A DNA stretch of 64,000 nt from Thermus sp. CCB_US3_UF1 (GTDB lineage: Bacteria > Deinococcota > Deinococci > Deinococcales > Thermaceae): NCBI RefSeq assembly GCF_000236585.1, contig NC_017278.1, positions 372,001 through 436,000 of the forward strand. Reading direction: 5' to 3'. Numbering within the stretch: the first letter of the stretch is position 1; the number at the start of each line of letters is the position of its first letter. A program made the translations under genes and the position numbers. Positions 34,548-42,452 of the stretch are shown in pieces. The notes under the pieces are model-generated. The model saw only the letters and a list, made by a program, of their open reading frames with translations. It did not search any database and was not told the DNA's origin.

Positions 34548-34555
34548 GGAAGGGG

Positions 34556-34584
34556 ATTCTACCTTTTTCAAAGCCTTTTCACAA
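34556..34584 (-). promoter_or_regulatory. trmB promoter, leaderless
   Basis: TTGTGA (34579-34584), 17-base spacer, TAGAAT (34556-34561); the GTG start follows after 8 bases. The spacer lies exactly under the tandem repeat at 34565-34583, so a protein bound there could block trmB. Confidence 0.65.
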
Positions 34585-34598
34585 GGAGGGGCTAGGGT
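34565..34598 (+). promoter_or_regulatory. Tandem-repeat operator and -10 box of the DUF4388/HD-GYP operon
   Basis: TTTTCAAAGCCTTTTCACA (34565-34583) contains TTTTCA twice with an 11-base period. Nine bases later comes TAGGGT (34593-34598). This is the layout of class II promoters activated by PhoB/OmpR-type regulators, where the box replaces the -35. A 17-of-19 match lies upstream of pilA at 52102-52120 in the same orientation and at nearly the same distance from the ATG. Confidence 0.6.
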
Positions 34599-34620
34599 GA
34601 GGGGAGAAGGAGGTGGGTGG

Positions 34621-35214
34621 ATGTCCCTATTCGGCAACCTCCGTTCCCTCCCCTTGGAGGAGCTGCTTCAGTTATTGGCGCAGAAGGAGGGGGCGCTGGA
34701 GATTTGGAACGTCCGGGGGGTGCCCGCCACCACCCTGTACCTCAAGCCAGGCCGCCTTCGCTCCCTGGACCAGGGGGGGAAGCCCCTGGACCCCGTGGAC
34801 GCCAAGGCGGCCCTCCAGGCCCTGCTCCTGGCCCGGGAAGGAAGTTTTGAGTTCTGCCCTGGGGCCAGGCCCCCGCACGCCTTCCGCCTCAACTGGCCCT
34901 TGGAGCGGCTTCTCCTAGGCCTCATCACCTTTTCCGACGAGCTCGCCCACCTCCGTCCCCACCTGCCTCCTCCCCGGGCGGTCTTCCGCGTGGAGAGGCC
35001 AGCCCCAGGGCCAGGGGGCCTCGAGGGGCAGGCCTTCTGGGAAAAGGCCCTCCCCCACCTGCGGCAGGGGACCACCCCCGAGGCCTTGGCCCGGCTTTTG
35101 GGGATGCCTTTGGACCTGGTGCGCTACCGGCTTTACCAGCTGGAGGGGCAGGGCCTGGTGCGGCGCACCGGGCAGGTGAAGGGGCTTGGGCGGTCTGGGG
35201 GGGTGGGGTCGTGA
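34621..35214 (+). CDS. DUF4388 domain protein (PatA-like N-terminal domain)
   Basis: 197 residues, ATG with AAGGAGG 8 bases upstream. Residues 1-95 fit DUF4388 ([24 protein letters not shown], then a [17 protein letters not shown] strand-turn region). The C-terminal 60 residues, [33 protein letters not shown], resemble a winged-helix or Roadblock-partner type helix-turn-helix. DUF4388 proteins often accompany two-component and motility genes and act in signalling through protein contacts. Its stop overlaps the response regulator GTG (GTGA), so the two are co-expressed. Confidence 0.75.
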   Translation: MSLFGNLRSLPLEELLQLLAQKEGALEIWNVRGVPATTLYLKPGRLRSLDQGGKPLDPVDAKAALQALLLAREGSFEFCPGARPPHAFRLNWPLERLLLGLITFSDELAHLRPHLPPPRAVFRVERPAPGPGGLEGQAFWEKALPHLRQGTTPEALARLLGMPLDLVRYRLYQLEGQGLVRRTGQVKGLGRSGGVGS

Positions 35215-36173
35215 GGGGCCCGGCTCTTCCCCGGGTGCTGGTGGCCGAGGACGACCCCGGGCAACGCTTCCTCCTGGCCCGGGCCATGGCCCCCCTGGGG
35301 GTGGAGGTGTGGCAGGCCCCCAACGGCCAGGAGGCCCTGGGCCTCCTGCGCCAGGGCCTGCCCCACGTGGTCCTCGCCGACCTGCACATGCCCCTTATGG
35401 ACGGCTTGGAGCTTACGCGTCGCCTCAAGGCCCTGGACCCCTTGCTGCCCGTGATCCTCCTCACCGCCGATGCGGAGCGGGAGGTGCGCCTCCAGGGAAT
35501 CCAGGCCGGGGCGGACGATTTCCTGCACAAACCGGTGGACCTGACCGAGCTCCGCCTGCGGGTGGGCGGGCACCTGGAGCGGCGGAGGCTGCAGGAAAAG
35601 CTGGAAGACCTGGAACGGGCCCTTTTGGCCCTGGTGCGGGCGGTGGAGGCCAAGGACGCCTACACCGCCGGGCACGGGGAACGGGTGGCCACCTACGCCC
35701 TGTACGCGGCGGGAGAACTGGGGGCGGGGGAGGAGGAGCTCGCGGATCTGCGCCTGGGGGCCCTGCTGCACGACGTGGGCAAGATCGCCCTTCCCGACCC
35801 CATCCTGCGGGGGGGGTATCCCCTGACGGAGGCCGAGTGGCGCGCCATCCGCGAGCACCCGGTCAAGGGGGACGAGATCCTCAAGCCCCTGCGGGCCCAC
35901 CCCCGCCTCCGCCCCTACGTGCGCTGGCACCACGAGCGCCTGGACGGCTCCGGCTACCCCGACGGCCTCACCGAGGTTCCCCCCCTGGTGCAGGCGGTGG
36001 CCGCCGCCGACATCTACGACGCCCTGACCAGCGGGCGCACCTACCGCCAGGCCTTGCGGCCGGAGGAGGCCCTGGAGGCCCTGGAGGCCGAGGTCCGTCA
36101 GGGCAGGCTTTCCCGGGAGGTGGTGCGGGCCTTCCGAAGCGGCATGGCGCGGAACCGCTTCCGGCTCACCTAA
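35211..36173 (+). CDS. Response regulator with HD-GYP c-di-GMP phosphodiesterase domain
   Basis: 320 residues. Receiver domain at 8-125: acidic pair DD at 14-15, phospho-acceptor Asp57 in LADLHMP, Thr in ILLTAD and Lys in HKPVD. The HD-GYP domain (about 145-315) has HDVGKIALPD, the EHPVKGDEIL block, WHHERLDGSGYPDGL and AAADIYDALTSGRTY, that is, all metal-binding and GYP residues. It should hydrolyse cyclic di-GMP under control of an unidentified sensor kinase, opposing the GGDEF enzyme at 12979. Convergent with ubiD (4-base overlap). Confidence 0.95.
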   Translation: MRGPALPRVLVAEDDPGQRFLLARAMAPLGVEVWQAPNGQEALGLLRQGLPHVVLADLHMPLMDGLELTRRLKALDPLLPVILLTADAEREVRLQGIQAGADDFLHKPVDLTELRLRVGGHLERRRLQEKLEDLERALLALVRAVEAKDAYTAGHGERVATYALYAAGELGAGEEELADLRLGALLHDVGKIALPDPILRGGYPLTEAEWRAIREHPVKGDEILKPLRAHPRLRPYVRWHHERLDGSGYPDGLTEVPPLVQAVAAADIYDALTSGRTYRQALRPEEALEALEAEVRQGRLSREVVRAFRSGMARNRFRLT

Positions 36174-37957
36174 AGGCCATACTCCGCCCAACGGGCCTCC
36201 ACCAGGGCCTGGACGCCGGGGTCCATGCGGATGCGCTCGGGCCATACCCGGGCGAAACCCTCCTCGGGGAGCTTGCGCGTGCCGTCCAGGACCAGGACCG
36301 GCCCCTCGGCCCCCGGGAGGACCCGGGCGTCCCGCTCGGGGTCAATGTTGTTGAGCACGGCCCAAAGGAGCTCCTCCGGGGTGAGGGCGGTGTCGTGATC
36401 GGCCAGGAGGAGGAGGCGGATGCCGGCGCTTTGGGGGGTGCCGAGGAGCCTTTCCGCCACCTCCCAGGCCTGGTGGGGCCGCCGCTTGGCCAGGGTTGCC
36501 CCCCAGAGGCCGGGCCACTGCCTCTGGGCCAGGACCTCGAGGTCCTGGGGGAGGTCGGGGTGGGCCCGGGGGGTAAAGGCCACCTCCCCCCCCTCCTCGG
36601 GGAGCTTGCGGGTGCCGTCAATGAGGAGTTTCCCGCCAAAGGCGAAGCCCCGGGAGCTATGGTCCAGGACGTCTATGGGCCCCCGGAGGAGGAGGGTGTC
36701 CCGGCCAGGGAGGGCGTGCTCCAGGGCCTTGAGCAGGGCAGCCCAGCCCGGGCGCACCGGCACCCCTGCGTCCACGGCCACGATCACCTTGGCGAACATC
36801 ATCTGTCCCAGGCCCAGCATGCCGTAGGCCACCTTGTAGGCCTGGCCCGGGTACTCCTTCTTCAGGGCCACGTTCACCCAGTTGTGGGCCACCCCCTCGG
36901 GGGGCATGTGGTAGTCGGCCACCTCGGGAAGGATGAGGCGCAAGGGGGGGAGGAAGAGCCTTTCCGAGGCTTCGATCAGGTAAGCGTCCTCCATGGGGGG
37001 GACTCCCACGATGGTGGCGGGGTAGATGGCCCCGCGGCGGTGGGTGAGGGCGGTGACGTGGAAGCGGGGGTAGAGGTCGGGGGGGGTGTAGAAGCCGGTG
37101 TGGTCCCCGAAGGGGCCTTCCACCACGGGGGGCTCCTCGGGGTCAATGTACCCCTCCAGGACGAACTCGGCCTCCGCGGGCACCGGCAGGTCCACGGTCA
37201 CCCCCTGGGCCAGCTCCACGGGCGCTCCCCGGAGGAAGCCCGCCAGGTGGAACTCGCTCACCCCCGGCAGGGGGGGCAGGGGGGCGGTGGCCGCATAGGT
37301 GAGGACCGGGTCCCCCCCCAGGGCCACGGCCACCTCCAGCCGCTTCCCCAGCTTGCGGGCCTTTTCCAGGTGGCGGCGGCCCACCTTGTGCAGCTGCCAG
37401 TGCATGGCCGTGCTCCGCCGGTCCAGGACCTGCATCCGGTACATGCCCAGGTTCAGCTCCCCCGTCTCCGGGTCCTTGGTGATGACCAGGGGCAGGGTGA
37501 GGAAAGGCCCCCCGTCCAGGGGCCAGCACCTGAGGACGGGAAGGCGGGAGAGGTCCACCGCCTCCCCCCGGTAGACCACCTCCTGCACCGGGGCCCGGCC
37601 CACCCGCCTGGGGAAGAACCCCTTGAGGAGGGGGAGCTTGGGCAGGAGGCCCAGGAGGGCGGAAAGCCCGCCTTTCCCGGGATGGAGCGCCAGGAGGTGC
37701 TCCACCTTCCTCGCTAGCTCGTCCAGGTCCTTCACCCCCAGGGCGAAGGCCGTCCGCTCCCGGGTGCCGAAAAGCCCTATGGCCACGGGGAAATCCTTCC
37801 CCACCACCTGCTCAAAGAGGAGGGCTGGCCCTCCCCGCTTCACCATGCGGTCGGCGATCTCGGTGATCTCCAGCTCGGCGCTCACGGGTACCCGCACCCG
37901 CTTGAGCTCCCCGCGCCGCTCTAGGGCATCCAGGTAAGCCCGGAGGTTCCTAAACAC
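36170..37957 (-). CDS. UbiD family decarboxylase
   Basis: 595 residues from a GTG at 37957 (VFRNLRAYLDALERRGELKRV); a TTG two codons earlier overlaps the TAAGCT box. UbiD enzymes use prenylated FMN made by UbiX to decarboxylate aromatic or unsaturated acids; in menaquinone producers the homologue is MqnP/MenD-pathway linked or a 3-octaprenyl-4-hydroxybenzoate type. Family blocks: GTRERTAFALGVK, LPVLRCWPLDGGPFLTLPLVITKDPETG, GPFGDHTGFYTPPD and a histidine-rich MPPEGVAHNW region. Function in menaquinone (futalosine) biosynthesis is plausible in Thermus but not shown by neighbours. Confidence 0.9.
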   Translation of the reverse strand: MFRNLRAYLDALERRGELKRVRVPVSAELEITEIADRMVKRGGPALLFEQVVGKDFPVAIGLFGTRERTAFALGVKDLDELARKVEHLLALHPGKGGLSALLGLLPKLPLLKGFFPRRVGRAPVQEVVYRGEAVDLSRLPVLRCWPLDGGPFLTLPLVITKDPETGELNLGMYRMQVLDRRSTAMHWQLHKVGRRHLEKARKLGKRLEVAVALGGDPVLTYAATAPLPPLPGVSEFHLAGFLRGAPVELAQGVTVDLPVPAEAEFVLEGYIDPEEPPVVEGPFGDHTGFYTPPDLYPRFHVTALTHRRGAIYPATIVGVPPMEDAYLIEASERLFLPPLRLILPEVADYHMPPEGVAHNWVNVALKKEYPGQAYKVAYGMLGLGQMMFAKVIVAVDAGVPVRPGWAALLKALEHALPGRDTLLLRGPIDVLDHSSRGFAFGGKLLIDGTRKLPEEGGEVAFTPRAHPDLPQDLEVLAQRQWPGLWGATLAKRRPHQAWEVAERLLGTPQSAGIRLLLLADHDTALTPEELLWAVLNNIDPERDARVLPGAEGPVLVLDGTRKLPEEGFARVWPERIRMDPGVQALVEARWAEYGL

Positions 37958-37962
37958 CCCCA

Positions 37963-37968
37963 AGCTTA
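37963..37968 (-). promoter_or_regulatory. Possible -10 box TAAGCT of ubiD, leaderless
   Basis: TAAGCT ends 5 bases before the GTG at 37957. It supports that start over the TTG at 37963. Confidence 0.35.
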
Positions 37969-37999
37969 CCGGAACCCCTTTCCCCAGGGAGGGAGCGGC

Positions 38000-38329
38000 C
38001 TACACTTCCAGGGGGAGGTGTTCCAAGCGGAAGGCTTCCGGGGTGCCGTGGACCAGGACGGCCTCCAGGCGCACGGGCAGGTCGTCCCGCCCCAGGAGGT
38101 GGCGGGCGCAGGCCAGGAGGCGGGCCACCTTCCTGGGGGTGATGGCCTCGAGGGGGGTGCCAAACCGCCCCGTGCGCCGCTGCTTCACCTCCACCACCAC
38201 ATAAACCCCGTCTTTTTCCAGGAGAAGGTCCACCTCGCCAAAGGGGGTGCGGCGGTTTCTTCCCAGAAGCCGGTACCCCTGGGCCAGAAGGTGGGCCAGG
38301 GCCGCCTCCTCGGCCCAGCCTCCCCTCAT
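38000..38329 (-). CDS. YraN family protein (UPF0102), endonuclease-like
   Basis: 109 residues from the ATG at 38329, overlapping the PASTA gene stop as ATGA, with GGAGTGGAG upstream; a GTG at 38338 is possible. The family has a restriction-endonuclease-like core. The Asp, Glu and Lys are visible in [30 protein letters not shown], and [12 protein letters not shown] is the standard 'GNxRxxxGEIDLI' pattern. Biological role unknown; often next to rnhB or processing genes, here next to a PASTA protein. Confidence 0.88.
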   Translation of the reverse strand: MRGGWAEEAALAHLLAQGYRLLGRNRRTPFGEVDLLLEKDGVYVVVEVKQRRTGRFGTPLEAITPRKVARLLACARHLLGRDDLPVRLEAVLVHGTPEAFRLEHLPLEV

Positions 38330-39651
38330 GGGCTCCACTCCTGAAAGAGGTCCCCGTCCAGGTAGAGGCGGAAGCGGGCTTCCCCTTGGGCCTGGTAGCT
38401 TCCTTCCAGCCTAAGGCCCTCCTGGCCTTCCCCCTCGTAGAGGACGTGCTCCCCCCGGGCATCCAAGAGGACGAGGCGGACCCTGCGGCCCTGGGCCTCC
38501 GCGGGCAGGTCCAGGGAGAAGGAAACCGCGCGGGTTTCCGGCTCCGGCGGGGCGGAGGGCAGGGCCACCTCCCCCCGCACCGCCACCCTCAGGCGCACCC
38601 CGCTCCCCGGGGGCATGGGGGTCCCGGGGGCCGGGTCCTGGGCCAGGACCAGATCCGGCGGGGCCCCCGAAGGGACCTCCACCACCTCGGCCTGGAGCCC
38701 GGCGGCGTTCAGGAGAAAAAGGGCCTCCTGCCGGGAGAGGCCGGTGAGCTTAGGCAGGGGGAGGGTGGGGCCAGGGCCTGCGCCCCGGGAGAGGAGAAGC
38801 CGCACCCCGCCCCCCGGGGCCAGGGGGGTGCCCGCAGGAGGGAAGGTGGCCAGTACCCGGCCCAAGGGCTCCTGACTTTCCACCTGGGCGAGGCCCTCCA
38901 GGCGGTAGCCCAGTTCCTTCAGCCGGGCCTCGGCCTCCTCCCGCCGCAGGCCCGTCAGGTTGGGGAGGGGGTTGAGCCGGGCCTGGTTCAGGGTGAGGCG
39001 GACGGTGCGCCCCGCCCGAAGCCGGGTTCCCGGCGGCGGGTCCTGGGCCAGGACCTCCTCCTTGGGCCGGCTGGGGTCGTTTCCCTCCGCCACCTCCAGG
39101 ACCAGACCCGTGTCCTTGAGGAGGAGGAAGGCCTCCCGGGCGCTTTTGCCCACCAAGTTGGGCACCGTGTACTCCGGGGGGTTGAAGTAGCGGTAAAGGC
39201 CCTGGGAGAGGAGCCAAAGGCCCAAGGCGGCCAGGAGGAGGCCCGGGGCCACCCCCACCAGGAAGCCCGGCCGGGGGCGGGGGGAGCGGGCGGGCTTCCC
39301 CAGGGGCCAAGGGGAGAGGTAGGCCACCCCCTCCTCGGCCATGGCCAGGTGTTCCCGGCCAAACCCCAGGGGGGCCAGGGCCTCGAGGGCCGCCCTGGGC
39401 GGAGGCTTGGGGGCCAGGGGCTTTTCGGGAAAGAAAGCGTAGTACCGCCCCGGCTTGGCGGAGACCACCGCCTCTAGGAGGCCAAGCTCCTCCAAACGCC
39501 TCAGGGCCGTCCGGTAGCGGTAGAAGCGCTCCCGCCCCTCGGGGGTATGCACCTGGAAGAAGAAGACCACCCCCCCCTCCACCCGGTAAAGGGTAATCCC
39601 GTCCCGCTCCTCCAGGGTTTCCAGCACCGGGTAGCGGTCGTCCAGGATCAT
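38326..39651 (-). CDS. Membrane protein with three PASTA domains and a degenerate kinase-like N-terminus
   Basis: 441 residues. The N-terminus [24 protein letters not shown] resembles the first strands of Ser/Thr kinases (PknB type: 'RYxxxxxLGxGGMxxVY'), but only about 130 cytoplasmic residues follow, with no VAIK lysine, HRD or DFG. One membrane helix lies near 130-152 ([21 protein letters not shown]). Outside are three PASTA repeats (about 162-230, 231-297, 300-365: [59 protein letters not shown]) and a C-terminal beta-rich tail. PASTA domains bind peptidoglycan or muropeptides. ATG is preceded by TATAAT with no ribosome binding site. Confidence 0.88.
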   Translation of the reverse strand: MILDDRYPVLETLEERDGITLYRVEGGVVFFFQVHTPEGRERFYRYRTALRRLEELGLLEAVVSAKPGRYYAFFPEKPLAPKPPPRAALEALAPLGFGREHLAMAEEGVAYLSPWPLGKPARSPRPRPGFLVGVAPGLLLAALGLWLLSQGLYRYFNPPEYTVPNLVGKSAREAFLLLKDTGLVLEVAEGNDPSRPKEEVLAQDPPPGTRLRAGRTVRLTLNQARLNPLPNLTGLRREEAEARLKELGYRLEGLAQVESQEPLGRVLATFPPAGTPLAPGGGVRLLLSRGAGPGPTLPLPKLTGLSRQEALFLLNAAGLQAEVVEVPSGAPPDLVLAQDPAPGTPMPPGSGVRLRVAVRGEVALPSAPPEPETRAVSFSLDLPAEAQGRRVRLVLLDARGEHVLYEGEGQEGLRLEGSYQAQGEARFRLYLDGDLFQEWSP

Positions 39652-39660
39652 GCGCCGCCG

Positions 39661-39666
39661 ATTATA
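39661..39666 (-). promoter_or_regulatory. -10 box TATAAT of the PASTA gene, leaderless
   Basis: A perfect TATAAT ends 9 bases before the ATG at 39651; the gap CGGCGGCGC has no ribosome binding site. Confidence 0.6.
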
Positions 39667-39694
39667 CCCTTCCTCCCCGCCCGGGCCCCGCCCC

Positions 39695-39700
39695 TATACT
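39695..39700 (+). promoter_or_regulatory. -10 box TATACT of the flavoprotein gene
   Basis: TATACT ends 9 bases before the ATG at 39710. The gap TGAGGAGGT would itself be a good Shine-Dalgarno sequence, but it lies where the transcript should begin, so the site may be a leaderless or near-leaderless start. Confidence 0.5.
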
Positions 39701-39709
39701 TGAGGAGGT

Positions 39710-40252
39710 ATGTGGGACGTTCTCGTGGTGGGCGGCGGTCCTGCGGGCCTTTCCGCGGCCCTTTTCCTGGCCCGCGCGGGGCTTAAGGTCTTGGTCTTGG
39801 ACGGGGGCCGTTCCCAGGTGGCCCAGGTGAGCCAGGTGCCCAACTACCCGGGGCTTCTGGACGAACCCTCAGGGGAGGAGCTTCTGGCCCGGATGCGGGA
39901 GCACGCCCGCCGCTACGGGGCGGAGATCCGGGAGGGGGTGGTGAAGGGGGTGCGGGACCTGGGCGGGGTCTTTGAGGTGGAGACGGGGGAAGGCCTGGTA
40001 GAGGCCGAACGCCTCCTCCTTTGCACCCACAAGGACCCCACCCTGCCCTCCCTGTTGGGCCTGGCCCGCAAGGGGAACTTCGTGGACACCGACGAGGGGG
40101 GGCGGACCAGCTACCCCCGGGTCTACGCCGCCGGGGTGGCCCGGGGCAAGGTGCCGGGCCACGCCATCGTGAGCGCCGGGGACGGGGCCTACGTGGCCGT
40201 GCACCTGGTTTCTGACCTTCGCGGCGAGCCCTACAAGGACCACGCCAAGTGA
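39710..40252 (+). CDS. Single-domain FAD-dependent oxidoreductase, thioredoxin-reductase-like
   Basis: 180 residues, about 60% of a thioredoxin reductase. FAD-binding GGGPAGLSAALFLARAG lies at residues 8-24, with NYPGLLDEPSGEEL near 45 and the C-terminal FAD site in VYAAGVARGKVPGHAIVSAGDGAYVAV. The NADPH-binding domain and the redox CxxC pair are absent. It may be a flavin-bound redox partner or a maturation protein acting with another reductase. The reading is intact at both ends and stop codons of this gene and the SDR gene are adjacent. Confidence 0.8.
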   Translation: MWDVLVVGGGPAGLSAALFLARAGLKVLVLDGGRSQVAQVSQVPNYPGLLDEPSGEELLARMREHARRYGAEIREGVVKGVRDLGGVFEVETGEGLVEAERLLLCTHKDPTLPSLLGLARKGNFVDTDEGGRTSYPRVYAAGVARGKVPGHAIVSAGDGAYVAVHLVSDLRGEPYKDHAK

Positions 40253-41023
40253 CTAGACCGGGCGGCCCGCCATCATGAAGCTGGCCGTCATCCCGCCGTC
40301 CACGGGGAGGATGGCCCCGGTGATGAAGCTGGCCTTTTCCGAGGCCAGGAAGAGCACGGCCTCGGCCACCTCCTCGGGACGCCCCAGCCGCCTCAGGGCG
40401 TGGAGGTCCTCCCAGTCCCTTCGGGTCCTCTCCGGATCCTCGGCCAGGGCGATGGCCTCGAGGACCGCCTCCGTGGCGATGGCCCCCGGGGCCACGGCGT
40501 TGACCCGGATGCCCAAGGGGGCCAGGTCCAGGGCCAGGGAACGGGTGAGGTTGACCAGCCCCCCCTTGGAGGCGTTGTAGGCGGCGTTTTCCTGCTCGGC
40601 AAAAAGCCCCTGGACGCTGGCCACGTTCACGATGGCCCCGCCCCCCACCCGCCTCATCTCCCGGGCCGCCAGGGCGGAGAGGTGCATGGGGGCGGTGAGG
40701 TTGACCTCCAGGACCCGCCGCCACTCGGGAAGCCGCACCGTGAGGGCCGAGCCCGGGGCGGCGATGGCGGCGTTGTTCACCAACACGTCCACGCGGCCTA
40801 GGGCCTGGGCGGCCTCTTCCACGAAGCGCACCCGGTCCCTTTCCTCCGCCAGGTCCGCTTGGACGAAGAAGCCGCCGATCCCCTGGGCCACCTCCTTCCC
40901 CTCTGGCCGCAGGTCACAAAGGGCCACCAGGGCCCCTTCCCGGGCAAAGGCCTCGGCCACCGCCCGCCCGATCCCCCTGGCCCCTCCCGTGACCAGAACC
41001 CCCTTGCCGGCAAAAAGCCCCAT
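40253..41023 (-). CDS. Short-chain dehydrogenase/reductase
   Basis: 256 residues, classical SDR. Cofactor loop TGGARGIG at 13-20, NNAA near 86, catalytic Ser in VNVASVQGL and Tyr-x-x-x-Lys in AAYNASKGG near 153-157. C-terminal [17 protein letters not shown] is typical of 3-oxoacyl-ACP reductase/glucose dehydrogenase relatives. An Asp in ALCDLRPEG near residue 37 after the second strand favours NAD over NADP. Substrate unknown. Lies 4 bases after alaX. Confidence 0.9.
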   Translation of the reverse strand: MGLFAGKGVLVTGGARGIGRAVAEAFAREGALVALCDLRPEGKEVAQGIGGFFVQADLAEERDRVRFVEEAAQALGRVDVLVNNAAIAAPGSALTVRLPEWRRVLEVNLTAPMHLSALAAREMRRVGGGAIVNVASVQGLFAEQENAAYNASKGGLVNLTRSLALDLAPLGIRVNAVAPGAIATEAVLEAIALAEDPERTRRDWEDLHALRRLGRPEEVAEAVLFLASEKASFITGAILPVDGGMTASFMMAGRPV

Positions 41024-41027
41024 GCCC

Positions 41028-42152
41028 CTAGCCTAAGGGTCCCGCCAGGGCCTCGGCCACCCGTTCCCGGGGCAGGGCCCCCTGGACCACCTCCTTTCCC
41101 CCGCCCTTGGCCCCCAGGGCCTTGAGCCTCTCCAGCACCGCCTCCCGCCCGGGGCCCAAAAGGGCGAAGCGCCCTTCGGGGGAGAGGAGGAGGAAGGTGC
41201 GCTCCTTCCAGGCCAAAAGCCTCTTGGCCAGCTCCCCCAGCGCCGGCCCCGGCACCAAGAGGGTGCCCGCCTCCAAGGCCCGGGGCAGAAGGGCCTCCAC
41301 CAGGGCCTCCTTGAGGGCCAGGTTTTCCCCCTTTAAGGCCTGAAGCTCCTCCTGGAGCCGCCGCACCGGCTTCTCCAGGTCCAGGGGGTTGGTGGAGAAG
41401 CCGAGGGCCAGCCGGGAGAGGAGGGCGTGCTTGGCGTGGTAGTCCTCCAGGGCCTCCCAGCCCGCGGTGAAGTAGACCCGGCTTCCCCCCTTGTACCGCT
41501 CCCACTTGAGCACCTTGATGGGCCCGGCCTGGGCGCTGGTCTTCAGGTGGGTGCCGCCGCAGGCGGCCAGGTCAAAGTCCCCGATGCGCACCAGGCGGAT
41601 CTGGCCCTGCACCTTGGGGGGGCGCCTTAGGGGGTAGTGGCCGAGTTCCTCCTCGGTCACGAAGAAGGCCTCCACCGGGTGGTCGGCGTAGACGGCGAAG
41701 TTGGCCAGGGCCTCGGCCTGGCGGATCTTTTCCTCCTCTGCCTCCTCCTCGAGGTCCACGGTGCACACCGCCGAGTCCAGGCTCACGGCCACGGTGTGGT
41801 ACCCCCCGGCCCGGAGGAGGGCCTGGGAGAGGAGGTGCTGGGCGGTGTGGCGCTGCATGTGGCGGAAGCGCCTGGGCCAGTCAATCTCCCCCTCCACCGC
41901 CTCCCCTTCGGGGATGGGCCGCTCCAGGACGTGGACCACGTTCCCGAAGGCCTTTTCCTCCTCGTAGGCGTGGAGGACCCGCACCTCCCCGAACCCTCCC
42001 CGCAGGACCCCAGTATCCGCGGGCTGCCCCCCGGACTCGGGGTAGAAAAGGGTTTGGGAGAGCACGGCGTAGTGCCCTCGGGCGTCGCTCCAGGCCCTCT
42101 CCACCCGGGCCTGGAAATGGGTGGCGTAGCTGTCCAGCTGGTAGAGCCTCAT
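41028..42152 (-). CDS. Alanyl-tRNA editing protein (AlaX long form/AlaRS-related DHHA1 protein)
   Basis: 374 residues. Metal-binding editing motifs are present: HTAQH in [15 protein letters not shown] near residue 97-101, and CGGTH in [11 protein letters not shown] near 198-202. These hydrolyse Ser-tRNA(Ala) and Gly-tRNA(Ala). An N-terminal beta domain with [18 protein letters not shown] precedes, and after a coiled coil (250-290) there is a C-terminal DHHA1-like part, as in AlaX-L proteins. The ATG has no Shine-Dalgarno sequence but a TATCCT box 7 bases upstream. Divergent from the next gene with only 19 bases between the start codons. Confidence 0.9.
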   Translation of the reverse strand: MRLYQLDSYATHFQARVERAWSDARGHYAVLSQTLFYPESGGQPADTGVLRGGFGEVRVLHAYEEEKAFGNVVHVLERPIPEGEAVEGEIDWPRRFRHMQRHTAQHLLSQALLRAGGYHTVAVSLDSAVCTVDLEEEAEEEKIRQAEALANFAVYADHPVEAFFVTEEELGHYPLRRPPKVQGQIRLVRIGDFDLAACGGTHLKTSAQAGPIKVLKWERYKGGSRVYFTAGWEALEDYHAKHALLSRLALGFSTNPLDLEKPVRRLQEELQALKGENLALKEALVEALLPRALEAGTLLVPGPALGELAKRLLAWKERTFLLLSPEGRFALLGPGREAVLERLKALGAKGGGKEVVQGALPRERVAEALAGPLG

Positions 42153-42171
42153 GCCCCTTAGGATAAGGAGG
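42153..42171. promoter_or_regulatory. 19-base bidirectional leaderless promoter
   Basis: The entire gap GCCCCTTAGGATAAGGAGG separates two divergent ATG codons. On the plus strand TAGGAT (42159-42164) leaves 7 bases to the ATG at 42172; on the minus strand TATCCT (42160-42165) leaves 7 bases to the ATG at 42152. The two -10 boxes overlap over five bases, so only one polymerase could bind at a time. Confidence 0.55.
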
Positions 42172-42452
42172 ATGGCGCCGCTAGAGCGGGAAGCCTACGG
42201 GCCCTGGCGGGCCCAGGCCCTCCGCACCCTCCGCCCGGCGGCGGGGGACTTCCGGGAGGGGGATGGCGACTGGGCTAGCTTCAAGGCCCATCAGGCGGGG
42301 GCCTTGGGCCTGAAGGGGCTACTCCGGAGGCCCGCTTCCCCTATCTGCTTGCGGCGTTGGAGGAAGCCTTTGTTGAGGTTTCCCTGCAGGTGAGGGAGGC
42401 CTCTGGTGGCTGGAAGGAGGGCAGGAGGGGTGAGGGGCGAGCGCTTGGATAG
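42172..42452 (+). pseudogene. Small gene of unknown function with a -1 frameshift
   Basis: Frame 1 starts at the ATG at 42172 (MAPLEREAYGPWRAQALRTL) and encodes normal-looking sequence until residue 49, then runs into R/P-rich nonsense and stops at 42393. A -1 shift at the AAGGGG run (42313-42318) continues with coherent sequence (ATPEARFPYLLAALEEAFVEVS) to TAG at 42450-42452, giving a 93-residue protein. Missing one G in a homopolymer, a real mutation, or programmed frameshifting are all possible. I do not recognise the family. The end overlaps the start of the next gene by 23 bases. Confidence 0.55.

Noticed and set aside
35186-37717. 843-residue plus-strand open frame across the HD-GYP and ubiD genes
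   Set aside because: Pro/Gly/Arg-rich shadow without recognisable domains, overlapping two clearly real genes in other frames.
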